From: Salegentibacter maritimus | GTDB taxonomy: Bacteria > Bacteroidota > Bacteroidia > Flavobacteriales > Flavobacteriaceae | Reading direction: 5' to 3' | Assembly (NCBI RefSeq): GCF_016236915.1 | Contig: NZ_JAEHOK010000020.1 | Coordinates: 1-60,558, forward strand | Length of the DNA: 60,558 nt | Shown: positions 46,683 through 55,223 of the stretch, piece by piece | Layout: each line of letters begins with the position of its first letter | How positions within the stretch are numbered: the stretch's first letter is position 1 | Program-made: the position numbers and the translations under genes | The notes under the pieces: generated by a model | Seen by the model: only the letters and a program-made list of their open reading frames with translations | What the model was told of the DNA's origin: nothing | Database searches by the model: none

Positions 46683-48032
46683 GTGACTTTTCAGGATTTA
46701 AATATTACCACACCCTTGCGCAATGCGCTGGAAGATATAGACATTACCACGCCCACACCTATTCAGGAGCAATCTTTTTCTACTATTATGTCTGGAAAAG
46801 ATATGGTAGGAATTGCACAAACCGGTACCGGGAAAACCTTTGCCTATATGCTTCCCATTTTAAGAATGCTTAAATATTCGGAACAAAAGAATCCCCGGGT
46901 TTTGGTTTTGGTACCCACACGGGAATTGGTGGTGCAGGTGGTAGAAGAGATCGAAAAGTTAACTGCATATATGAATGTTCGTATCGCCGGTGTTTATGGT
47001 GGGGTAAATATAAATACCCAGCATCAGTCAATTATGCAAGGCCAGGACATTGTAGTGGCTACTCCGGGCAGGTTATATGATCTTGTACTTAGGCGTGCCA
47101 TCCAATTAAAATCTATTCAGAAATTAGTAATAGATGAAGTAGATGTAATGTTAGACCTGGGCTTTAAATTTCAGATCAATAATATTTTGGAATTGCTTCC
47201 CCAGAATCGGCAAAACATTATGTTTTCGGCCACCATTACAGAAAATGTAGAAAAGTTAATCGAAACCAACTTTAAAAGTCCGCAAACTATTTCTGTGGCC
47301 GCTAGTGGAACTCCCCTCGATAACATTCAACAAACCGGTTATAAAATACCAAATTTCTATACCAAGGTAAATTTGCTAAAATATATTTTGGCCGATAAAG
47401 AAACCTACTCTAAAGTCTTGATTTTTGTAGCTTATAAGCGAATGGCAGACAGACTTTATGCAGAATTAGAACAATATTTCCAGGATGAATGTACGGTAAT
47501 TCACTCCAACAAAACCCAAAACTATAGATTGCGTAGTATCAAACAATTTGGCAACGGATTTTGCCGAATTTTAGTAGCCACCGATGTTATGGCACGTGGG
47601 CTGGATATTGAATCGGTAAGCCACGTGATTAACTTTGATACGCCAAAGTATCCCGAAAATTATATGCACCGAATTGGCCGTACCGGTAGGGCCGAAAAAG
47701 AAGGAAATTCTATATTAATGACTACGGAAGCTGAAATGGAATCTTTAGAAAAAATTGAATCTTTAATGCAAATGGAAGTTCCGCAAAAGGAACTTCCGGT
47801 GGAAGTTGAAATTTCTTCAGAATTAATTCCCGAAGAACAACCGAAGGTTTTTGAAATTAATAACCCGGGGAAAAATATAGACGAAAACGCTCCCGGCCCA
47901 GCTTTTCACGAGAAAAAAGAAAAAAATAAAAAAGTTAATCTGGGTGGTTCTTACCGCAGGGAAATTGCCAAAAAATATAAAAAGCCAAAAACTCGCGGCG
48001 ATAAAAATGCAAACAGAAGAAAGAAAAAATAA
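46683..48032 (+). CDS. DEAD-box family ATP-dependent RNA helicase with a DEVD motif II
   Basis: The 449-residue protein uses GTG at 46683 as start. Helicase motifs run in order: Q motif PTPIQEQSF, motif I AQTGTGKT (45-52), Ia PTRELVVQ, Ib TPGR, motif II DEVD (151-154), motif III SAT, motif V ARGLDIE and motif VI HRIGRTGR. Valine replaces the usual alanine in motif II. The C-terminal tail from about 395 is lysine-rich and probably binds RNA. Such proteins unwind rRNA or mRNA structures and are often cold-induced. A 76-bp tandem repeat lies directly upstream. Confidence 0.93.
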   Translation: MTFQDLNITTPLRNALEDIDITTPTPIQEQSFSTIMSGKDMVGIAQTGTGKTFAYMLPILRMLKYSEQKNPRVLVLVPTRELVVQVVEEIEKLTAYMNVRIAGVYGGVNINTQHQSIMQGQDIVVATPGRLYDLVLRRAIQLKSIQKLVIDEVDVMLDLGFKFQINNILELLPQNRQNIMFSATITENVEKLIETNFKSPQTISVAASGTPLDNIQQTGYKIPNFYTKVNLLKYILADKETYSKVLIFVAYKRMADRLYAELEQYFQDECTVIHSNKTQNYRLRSIKQFGNGFCRILVATDVMARGLDIESVSHVINFDTPKYPENYMHRIGRTGRAEKEGNSILMTTEAEMESLEKIESLMQMEVPQKELPVEVEISSELIPEEQPKVFEINNPGKNIDENAPGPAFHEKKEKNKKVNLGGSYRREIAKKYKKPKTRGDKNANRRKKK

Positions 48033-48039
48033 TTTTGAA

Positions 48040-48912
48040 ATGCACGAATTACAGAACGATTTTTTAAGTATACAGGTAAAGCAGGTAGGCGCTGAATTAG
48101 TTAGCCTTAAAAATAAAGAAACCGGCATTGAACATATATGGCAGGGCAACCCCGAGTTTTGGACCGGCCAGGCTCCCAATTTATTTCCCGTAATTGGTAT
48201 TTTAAAAGATGGGAAGTTTATATATGAAAACAAGGAGTATACTATGCCCAAACATGGTTTTGTAAGGCATAATGAACACATTCAGTTAAAAGAGAAAACA
48301 GCCGATAAATTGGTTTTTCAATTAGATTATTCTGAAGAAACCCTGGCTATATATCCTTTTAAATTCAGGTTTGAAATTTCTTTCCAACTCAAAGGTAAAT
48401 CCCTTAGTGTAAATCACCAGATCTCTAATTTAGATGATAAACCTTTATATTTTTCCTTAGGTGGGCATCCAGCGTTTAATGCGCCAATTAGCACCAATGA
48501 AGTTTATGAAGATTACTATCTTGAGTTTGACAGGAAAATGGATCTTAGAACTTATCTTTTAAATGAAAACGGATTGGTTAGCGATACAACCGAGGGAATT
48601 TTGGACAACGAAGATAAAATTAGATTGCATAAAGATCTTTTTATTGATGATGCACTTATTTTTAAGAATATTCCTTCTAAAAAAGTTAGCTTAAAAAGTA
48701 AAAATTCAGGTAGCGTTTTAAGTGTTGAGTATAAAGATTTTAAAAACTTAGGAGTTTGGGCAAAACCGGGAGCACCCTACGTATGCATAGAACCCTGGCT
48801 GGGCATTGCCGATGTTGAAGACACCGATCAAAATCTAAAAACCAAGGAAGGGATTGAAAGCCTGGCAGTAGGAAAAGATTTTCAGGCGTCCTATACAATT
48901 GATATCGCCTAG
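48040..48912 (+). CDS. LacX-like aldose 1-epimerase family protein
   Basis: The start is placed at 48040 (MHELQNDFLSIQV), eight bases after the helicase stop, giving 290 residues. A longer frame overlaps the helicase and adds a basic N-terminus not seen in the family. The fold is the galactose mutarotase beta-sandwich: GAELVSLKNKETG, WQGNPEFWTGQAPNLFPVIG, MPKHGFVRHN, SLGGHPAFNAP and CIEPWLGIAD. It probably interconverts anomers of hexoses or hexose-6-phosphates, but the substrate is not known. It is likely to be co-transcribed with the helicase and is followed by a large inverted repeat. Confidence 0.88.
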   Translation: MHELQNDFLSIQVKQVGAELVSLKNKETGIEHIWQGNPEFWTGQAPNLFPVIGILKDGKFIYENKEYTMPKHGFVRHNEHIQLKEKTADKLVFQLDYSEETLAIYPFKFRFEISFQLKGKSLSVNHQISNLDDKPLYFSLGGHPAFNAPISTNEVYEDYYLEFDRKMDLRTYLLNENGLVSDTTEGILDNEDKIRLHKDLFIDDALIFKNIPSKKVSLKSKNSGSVLSVEYKDFKNLGVWAKPGAPYVCIEPWLGIADVEDTDQNLKTKEGIESLAVGKDFQASYTIDIA

Positions 48913-48921
48913 AAAGAGAAT

Positions 48922-49129
48922 GAGACTGTCTGAAATGTCTACTTCCGTCAAGCTGAACCTACCCATCCGGTCAGGCGAGCTTGTTTCAGCTTCTAACGTG
49001 TTTTTAATTTATCGACACGTTAGATCTCCGAATAAATTTCGGAGCAGGCCTTGAAATAAATTCAAGATGACGGTTTTAAAAACCATTTCAGACAGCTTCA
49101 ATGATTTTAAAAACTTTTCAGACAGTCTC
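48922..49129. repeat. Composite palindrome with outer GAGACTGTCTGAAA arms
   Basis: Arms 48922-48935 and 49116-49129 are a perfect 14-bp inverted repeat. A further half arm (ATTTCAGACAGCTT) is at 49085-49098. Between them lie inverted REP-like units: one starting CCGTCAAGCTGAACC at 48945, one ending AATTCAAGATGACGG at 49073. An inner CTCCGAA/TTCGGAG hairpin is nested there too. The 208-base element occupies the end of the helicase-epimerase transcript and may terminate it from both sides. Confidence 0.75.
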
Positions 49130-49147
49130 TTTTATTTAAAACCTTTA

Positions 49148-49255
49148 TTAAGTTCTATTCTTTTTCTTTGCGGCCTTCGCAGCGCGCTTTTCCTTTAAGC
49201 TCAAAACAGGCTCTTTCCTGGCCGATTTCTTTGAGGGTGATTTTTCTTTTGGCAT
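49148..49255 (-). CDS. Small basic protein, 35 residues
   Basis: Reading the minus strand from ATG at 49255 gives a 35-residue, very Lys/Arg-rich product that starts MPKEKSPSKK and ends AAKAAKKKNRT. It includes SLKEKRAAKAAKKK. Similar short, highly charged proteins with a KEKRAAK-type segment are, as I recall, common in Flavobacteriaceae, of unknown function. It could bind nucleic acid or ribosomes. The start lies alone, with 224 bases to the next gene, DUF4494, on the opposite strand. Conservation is the main support and could not be tested here. Confidence 0.5.
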   Translation of the reverse strand: MPKEKSPSKKSARKEPVLSLKEKRAAKAAKKKNRT

Positions 49256-49479
49256 AACTTCCGAATAATTAAAAATTAACCTGATAAAGATAATGAAAGA
49301 AAGCATTCAAAATTTAAAATTCAGCCATTTCAGTGCTATATTTTCAGAGTTAATAAATGCCTATTTTAAGATTAAATATTTGGTGAATTAAGAAATACAA
49401 GATTGTGAATATCTATTCCTATTTTTTATCAGGGAGGCTGCCTAGAAATTCTATTTTTGGCTTCCTAAAAAATATAGAA

Positions 49480-50001
49480 ATGAGCGTAACTTGGTTTGAA
49501 TGTAAGGTGAAATACAAAAAAACACACGAGACAGGAGAGCAAAAAATGACTACAGACACCTATCTTCTTGATGCAGTATCTTATACAGAAGCAGAAGCGA
49601 GGATTACCGAAGAAATGACGGCTTATACCAGTGAAGATTTTAGAATAATGAATATAAAAGTAGCTAATTTCTCAGAGGTTCATCCTTTTGAAAATTCAGA
49701 TCGATGGTTTAAATCTAAAGTTTCCCTGGTAGCGATGGATGAAGAAAGCGGCAAGGAAAAAAAGACCAATATTTATTTGCTGGTTCAGGCCAACGATATC
49801 AAAGAGGCTTTTGAAAATACTACTACCGCTATGGAAGAAACCATGGGAGATTATAGTATTCCTTCTATCACAGAATCTCCAATACTGGATGTTTTCCCAT
49901 ATTTTACGGGAGAAGAGGAACAATTAGAAAAATTTAATGTGCTGGATTCTGTTGAGATAGAAAAAGAGGGAGGTACAAAAGAAGAAGAAGAAACAGCTTA
50001 A
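49480..50001 (+). CDS. DUF4494 family protein
   Basis: The start is placed at 49480 (MSVTWFECKVKYKK), giving 173 residues. A longer frame adds 25 residues unlike the family. The DUF4494 domain covers about residues 1-150 (TWFECKVKYKKTHETGEQK, TDTYLLDAVSYTEAEARI, DRWFKSKVSLVAMDEESGKEKK, TNIYLLVQANDIKEAFE). The domain is confined to Bacteroidota and its function is not known. The C-terminus is rich in acidic residues. It ends 21 bases before a bidirectional terminator that it shares with the convergent small gene. Confidence 0.85.
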   Translation: MSVTWFECKVKYKKTHETGEQKMTTDTYLLDAVSYTEAEARITEEMTAYTSEDFRIMNIKVANFSEVHPFENSDRWFKSKVSLVAMDEESGKEKKTNIYLLVQANDIKEAFENTTTAMEETMGDYSIPSITESPILDVFPYFTGEEEQLEKFNVLDSVEIEKEGGTKEEEETA

Positions 50002-50022
50002 ATTATCTAAAACTTATTTTTA

Positions 50023-50089
50023 AAGAGGCTGTCTAAGAATGTTTCTTCATAAAATTGGACTGATTTATATTTCCTTTAGACAGCCTCTT
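50023..50089. terminator. Bidirectional terminator between DUF4494 and Lacal_2735 genes
   Basis: AAGAGGCTGTCTAA 50023-50036 and TTAGACAGCCTCTT 50076-50089 form a perfect 14-bp stem. The right side runs into CTTAAT and the left into AAAATAAG, so both strands can terminate. The arms resemble those at 26082, 33042 and 48922. Confidence 0.75.
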
Positions 50090-50118
50090 CTTAATAGGTA
50101 TTTCAAACAGCAGTATTC

Positions 50119-50286
50119 CTACTTTCTAATCCCTTCAATCTCCTTTAAAACCTCGTTTGCTTCATACATTTTTTCATCGCTTTTACTACGATTGCTAGTA
50201 GAGAGCTGATGCGCTTCTTCCAGAAGTTTTTTGTATTTCACTTCCAGTTTTTCAACTTTTGACTTTTTCCTGAATAATCTGAACAT
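50119..50286 (-). CDS. Lacal_2735-type small protein, 55 residues
   Basis: Reading the minus strand from ATG at 50286 gives 55 residues, starting MFRLFRKKSKVEKLEVKYKK and continuing LLEEAHQLSTSNRSKSD. The pattern of a short hydrophobic/basic start, then VEKLxxKYxxLLxEAHxLSTxNRxxSDxKxxEA, is that of the Lacal_2735 family, small helical proteins found in Flavobacteria. Its function is unknown. The N-terminal MFRLFRKK could be membrane-associated. It is convergent with the DUF4494 gene and shares its terminator. Confidence 0.8.
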   Translation of the reverse strand: MFRLFRKKSKVEKLEVKYKKLLEEAHQLSTSNRSKSDEKMYEANEVLKEIEGIRK

Positions 50287-50616
50287 TTCCTTTTTTACTT
50301 AAATATATTACAAACACTAAAGCAAATAAGAAAAATCACACTAATTAACCTTTGTTTTATCCCTGCTTTACAAAGGTGAAATTTGAAATCTCTTCTCTAT
50401 GGGAAATAAATATTTTGGGATTTAGTCAATTTTAATTACGATTATTCCTTCAACAATTTTTTCCATCCTTCAAGCATCCTTAGTTTTGCTTGTTGCTGAA
50501 TCAACAATGAAATTCCATGTTAAAAAAGATTAATAGTTTGCTTTGAGTTGTATAATACTCATTTTAAACTATTATAGTCTTTCTATATTTTTCGAAAATA
50601 GAACCAAAAAGCCTGT
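50287..50616. other. 330-base intergenic region upstream of the UvrA-like gene
   Basis: I find no ORF and no repeat of the classes above. It holds a small hairpin with the stem GTTG/CAAC around CTGAAT near 50498, and an AT-rich stretch immediately before the UvrA-like start (TATATTTTTCG). It is likely to hold the divergent promoters of the small gene and the UvrA-like gene. Confidence 0.5.
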
Positions 50617-53600
50617 ATGCACATAATTAATGCCCATCAAAATAACTTAAAAAATATTGATTTAAGTATTCCTGAAAACCAACTAATAGTAGTCACAGGT
50701 CTGTCTGGATCGGGGAAATCTTCCCTGGCTATGGATGTTATTGCAAACGAAGGCTATCGTTATTTTTTAGAAAGCCTTCCTGCCTACAGTCAACAAAACG
50801 GCCAATTAATTCCAACTGCCGAAGTAGATGATATCAAAGCACTGCCACCTGTTATTAAGGTAGCGCAATCTAAACGTTTCCAGTCTATAAACACCACCTT
50901 CGGTACACTCTCAGAACTCACAGCCATTTTTAGAATTTTATTTGCACGCTTTTCAGCTACTAAATCTATGAGTAAGTCACTATTTTCCTTTAATCACCCA
51001 AAAGGTGCTTGTGAGGTATGCCGTGGCATTGGGGAAGCAGAATATATTGATCTAAAGAAGTTAGTGGGAGACAAAAATAAAACGCTAAGAGAAGGTGCTA
51101 TTACCACTACCCTACCAAATGGTTATATTGTTTACTCCCAGATTACTGTAGAAGAATTAGACAAAGTTTGCAAGGCGCACGGTTTTAATGTAGACATTCC
51201 CTGGAAGGAACTCACTGCCGAGCAACAGGATGTAGTGCTAAACGGAAGCAATCGTATCAAGGTTTTCTTTGGTAAACACGGCCTGGAATCCCGACTTAGA
51301 TGGAAAGGTATTAAGGCCAAGCCCCGCGAAGAAGGATTTTATAAAGGAATGCTTCCTATAATGAAAGATATTCTAAGGCGGGATAGAAACCCTAATATCT
51401 TAAGATTTGCCAGCTCCAAAATTTGCCCGGCCTGTAAGGGAGCCCGAATTAAAGCCGAACATTTAAACTACAAATGGAAAGGTTTAAATTTTAAGGCCTG
51501 GATGGAACTTTCATTAAGTGAATTATATGATAGACTAAAGTCACAAACCTACAAGCCCGGGGAACAGGTATTAGTAGATAAAATGAGCAGCCAATTATAT
51601 GACCTTATTCGCCTGGGGATGGAGCAATACAAGTTAAGTACACCAAGCCATGCTATTTCTTCAGGCGATGGGCAGCGTATTAAACTCGTTAACCAGGTAA
51701 ATAGTAAACTACAGGGTATTTTATATGTTTTTGATGAACCCTCTATTGGTCTATCTCCAAACTACCAAAAATATTTGCTTCATATTCTAAACCGACTAAT
51801 ACTTAGAGGAAATACAGTTATGGTGGTGGAGCACGACTTAGATTTTATAAAATCGGCCGATTGGGTCTTGGAATTAGGTCCGGAAGCCGGGGTACACGGT
51901 GGCGAAGTAATTTTTAACGGCCCCATAAGTAACTTTTTACAAGCAAAAGACCTAAACAGTCCAACTTTAGCAGCATTAAAGGAGGTAGGAAATGAGAAAA
52001 AACTAAAAAACCAGCCCAAAAAAGTGTCGGCTAATTCCTTTCAACCCGGTAAAAAGGAGCTTACAACAGTCAGTCGCAAAACACCTCAAATTATTGATAG
52101 CATCACCGAGTTTTGTAAAAATGAAAGTCTAAATCTTCTAACCGTAAACGACCAGCCCATTGGTAAAACTCCCCGAAGCAACCCGGCGACTTATACAGGC
52201 CTGGCAGATAAAATAAGAGACCTGTTCGCCAAAACGAATGAAGCAAAAACTTCAAATTTATCCAAAGGGGCCTTTTCCTTCAACAATAAAATCGGTAGAT
52301 GTGAAACCTGCGAAGGAGCGGGCGTTATCACATTATCTATGAGTGCCCTGGGCAGTATCAACCAGGTTTGCCCTGGCTGTAATGGTAAACGTTTTAAGCC
52401 GGAAGTACTTCGTGTTGAATGGAAAGACAAGAATATTGCAGATCTTTATAAGCTAAGTATCGAAGAAGCTTATGATTTCTTTTCCGAGGAAAAGAAAATC
52501 AAAGAAACTCTGTCTTTAATGCTACAGTTAGGACTTGGCTATATTAAACTGGGGCAGCCCTCCAACACCTTATCAGGTGGTGAGGCGCAACGCATTAAAC
52601 TCACTAAACATTTTGCTAAAAAATCAGAAAAAACACTTTTAGTATTAGAGGAACCAAGTATAGGACTGCACCAACAAAATGTGCATCAATTGCTGAATGC
52701 CCTGCATCAGTTAAAGAAACAAACCGCCGGCATCCTTTGCTTCGAAAACCATTCACTTTTTACATCTTCCTGTGACAGTCTGGTAGAAAATGCACTTAAG
52801 GATCAACCTATTAAACTTAAAAAAGAAGTCCCCCGGCAATTAGATAAAATTTCCATTAGTGGAGCGCGAACGCACGCGCTTAAAAACCTCAACCTAGAAC
52901 TACCTAAACATAAATTAACAGTAGTTACCGGGATTTCGGGATCGGGAAAATCTTCTTTGGTTATTGACACCCTACACGGTTTTGGGCTACAGGAAATGAG
53001 CCGCCAATTTTCCAGCTATCAACAGTCTAGAGTGGGGGTGAATTTTCAATTAGAGGTAGATACAATTGAAGGACTTAGCCCTACTATTTGTATTACGCGC
53101 AAGCACAAAAATTACTCACAACGTACAGATATAGCAAAACAGACCGGAATTGATAAAGTTTTACGTTTTGCTTTTTCCAGAAAGGCGCAATATGAAGGCC
53201 TTGAATTATCGGCCAGTCATTTTTCGAATAACCATGAATTAGGTAAGTGTGCTGTTTGCGAGGGACTTGGAGAAGAACTACTCCCCGATCTAAACAAACT
53301 TGTTTTAGATGAAAATAAAAGTATTGCCACTGGGCTATTTGCCCATAATAAAGCAACCGCTTATTATGGAGATCCGCACGGCAAGCATATGGCTATTCTA
53401 AAAGAGGTTGGGAAAGAAAATAAATTTAACCTGGAAACTCCTTTTAAAGATCTAAAAGAGGATCAAAAAGAAATCTTACTTCAAGGAACCGGCGACAAAG
53501 TATGGAAAGCCAATTGGTTGTATAAAACCAAAACAAGGGAAGGCGTACAGGCCTTACAGATGAAATGGGAAGGTCTTTTTCCATACCTACAGGAAGAATA

Positions 53601-55113
53601 TTATAAAACCCGAAAGAACAAAAATATTAGTCAGCTCACCGCGCTCTTTTCTAATAAGAAATGCGGGCATTGTAATGGTAGTGGGCTAAAAACTGAACGA
53701 TTGAATTTCAAAATAGCCCACAAATCTATTCACGAGATAAAATCTATGGATTTTAGGGTATTTGGGCGATGGATTGCACAAAATTCAAAAAAGGAAAATA
53801 TAGATGGTAAACTATTGTCTAAAATAGCTCCGCACCTAATTAATACTATTAACAGGGCTAAACAATTACACATTGATCACCTTCAATTGAGCCGAAAATC
53901 ACCTACACTCTCAGGAGGCGAAAATCAAAGAATTGAGCTAATAAAGCAATTGAATAGCCCTCTTAAGGGCATTACTTATTTACTAGATGAGCCTTCTGCA
54001 GGATTGTCTAATAACAATATTCACGATTTAATAGAACTGCTAAAGGAACTTATTGAAAAAGGGAATACTGTAGTGGCTATTGAGCATAATAAAGATATTA
54101 TTCACCAGGCAGACCATATAGTTCAAATTGGCCCTAAGGCAGGAAAGTTTGGGGGGTACATCACTTACGAAGGCAATACCAAAGGTTTATTAGAACAAAG
54201 CGATTGCCATCCTTATCTAAAATCTCCTTCCCAAAAGCCGAACCTTAGAGACGGCGATAATCATATTAATATTGGCAAAGTGGCAAAGCACAGCCTGGTT
54301 AGGGAGTCTATAGCATTGCCTATAGGAGGAATTACTGCTCTTACAGGGAAGTCTGGTATTGGGAAAACCACGCTGGTAAAAGAAATTTTGATTCCCAGCA
54401 TTAAAAAAGCCCAGCCGGTAAATTGTAAGCGCATAGATTTTCCTAAAAAATATAAAGAGATACATTATTTTGAACCTAAAAAGTTAAGATCACACGCGGC
54501 CACTTTATTGGTTTCGTATTTAGATATTCTGAAAGACATCAGTAAAATATTTGCTACCAAAACCAATTTAAAAGCAAAGGACTTTTCGTATAAAACAAAA
54601 ACAAGTCAGTGCCCAAACTGCAAAGGAAAAGGCTATATAGAAACCAGCCTGGATATTGTCGCCAATATTATTGAAGAATGCGAAGTTTGTAAAGCACAAC
54701 GTTATCAACAGCATATTTTAGAACATAGTGTTGAAAATAAAAATATAGCAGAGGTGCTTGCCCTGAATATTCTAGAGCTAAAAGACTGGCTAAAAAAGCT
54801 GAAGCTTTCTGCTAAAACCAGGCAAATTCTAGATCAATTGAAGGAAATAGGCCTGGCACACCTTAGTTTAGAGCAACCGGTACAATCGCTTTCTTCGGGA
54901 GAAAAACAACGCTTGTTATTATTAAACTGGTTGCAGGAAGAGCGTAGCGATGTCCTATATATTTTAGATGAACCCAGCACCGGGCTACATTATGCCGATA
55001 TTGATTTGTTGTACACCATACTTCAAAAGCTCGGCCGGAGCAACGATATTCTTATTATTGACCACAACCCATACCTCTTAGAAAAAATTGGGATTGGCCT
55101 GATTTTAGAATGA
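50617..55113 (+). CDS. Four-module UvrA-related ATPase, tandem UvrA2-like fusion
   Basis: The 1498-residue protein contains four UvrA-type nucleotide-binding modules, twice the usual number (UvrA is about 940 residues). Module 1: Walker A GLSGSGKS at 28-35, Cys pairs 132/135 and 270/273, signature ISSGDGQR 347-354, Walker B VFDEPSIGLS. Module 2: PRSNPATY at 519-526, Cys pairs 562/565 and 585/588, signature LSGGEAQR 652-659, Walker B VLEEPSIGLH, but no Walker A. Module 3: Walker A GISGSGKS 772-779, Cys pairs 878/881 and 1016/1019, signature LSGGENQR 1098-1105, DEPSAGLS. Module 4: Walker A GKSGIGKT 1244-1251, Cys pairs 1332/1335 and 1355/1358, signature LSSGEKQR 1425-1432, DEPSTGLH. There is no UvrB-binding domain after FARFS (108-113). 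The frame is intact. It may act in drug or DNA-intercalator tolerance like DrrC/UvrA2, but this is inference. Confidence 0.9.
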   Translation: MHIINAHQNNLKNIDLSIPENQLIVVTGLSGSGKSSLAMDVIANEGYRYFLESLPAYSQQNGQLIPTAEVDDIKALPPVIKVAQSKRFQSINTTFGTLSELTAIFRILFARFSATKSMSKSLFSFNHPKGACEVCRGIGEAEYIDLKKLVGDKNKTLREGAITTTLPNGYIVYSQITVEELDKVCKAHGFNVDIPWKELTAEQQDVVLNGSNRIKVFFGKHGLESRLRWKGIKAKPREEGFYKGMLPIMKDILRRDRNPNILRFASSKICPACKGARIKAEHLNYKWKGLNFKAWMELSLSELYDRLKSQTYKPGEQVLVDKMSSQLYDLIRLGMEQYKLSTPSHAISSGDGQRIKLVNQVNSKLQGILYVFDEPSIGLSPNYQKYLLHILNRLILRGNTVMVVEHDLDFIKSADWVLELGPEAGVHGGEVIFNGPISNFLQAKDLNSPTLAALKEVGNEKKLKNQPKKVSANSFQPGKKELTTVSRKTPQIIDSITEFCKNESLNLLTVNDQPIGKTPRSNPATYTGLADKIRDLFAKTNEAKTSNLSKGAFSFNNKIGRCETCEGAGVITLSMSALGSINQVCPGCNGKRFKPEVLRVEWKDKNIADLYKLSIEEAYDFFSEEKKIKETLSLMLQLGLGYIKLGQPSNTLSGGEAQRIKLTKHFAKKSEKTLLVLEEPSIGLHQQNVHQLLNALHQLKKQTAGILCFENHSLFTSSCDSLVENALKDQPIKLKKEVPRQLDKISISGARTHALKNLNLELPKHKLTVVTGISGSGKSSLVIDTLHGFGLQEMSRQFSSYQQSRVGVNFQLEVDTIEGLSPTICITRKHKNYSQRTDIAKQTGIDKVLRFAFSRKAQYEGLELSASHFSNNHELGKCAVCEGLGEELLPDLNKLVLDENKSIATGLFAHNKATAYYGDPHGKHMAILKEVGKENKFNLETPFKDLKEDQKEILLQGTGDKVWKANWLYKTKTREGVQALQMKWEGLFPYLQEEYYKTRKNKNISQLTALFSNKKCGHCNGSGLKTERLNFKIAHKSIHEIKSMDFRVFGRWIAQNSKKENIDGKLLSKIAPHLINTINRAKQLHIDHLQLSRKSPTLSGGENQRIELIKQLNSPLKGITYLLDEPSAGLSNNNIHDLIELLKELIEKGNTVVAIEHNKDIIHQADHIVQIGPKAGKFGGYITYEGNTKGLLEQSDCHPYLKSPSQKPNLRDGDNHINIGKVAKHSLVRESIALPIGGITALTGKSGIGKTTLVKEILIPSIKKAQPVNCKRIDFPKKYKEIHYFEPKKLRSHAATLLVSYLDILKDISKIFATKTNLKAKDFSYKTKTSQCPNCKGKGYIETSLDIVANIIEECEVCKAQRYQQHILEHSVENKNIAEVLALNILELKDWLKKLKLSAKTRQILDQLKEIGLAHLSLEQPVQSLSSGEKQRLLLLNWLQEERSDVLYILDEPSTGLHYADIDLLYTILQKLGRSNDILIIDHNPYLLEKIGIGLILE

Positions 55114-55223
55114 TTTATTATTAAAATTAGCTAAACAAAAAACTCCCCCGGGAACAGGTTCTCGAGGGAGTTAATTCTAGTTTCAGGGCAAAATACGTAT
55201 CCTTCTACTTTATTATTTTTAAA

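Noticed and set aside
47823-48281. 152-residue minus-strand frame
   Set aside because: It overlaps the helicase tail and the epimerase start on the other strand and shows no family pattern.
50617-55113. Artificial duplication of uvrA by assembly
   Set aside because: The two halves share motifs but differ throughout in sequence and in which modules keep a P-loop. A recent or artificial duplication would be nearly identical.
50617-55113. Canonical UvrA of nucleotide excision repair
   Set aside because: No UvrB-binding domain, four modules and one missing P-loop. A separate standard uvrA is expected elsewhere.
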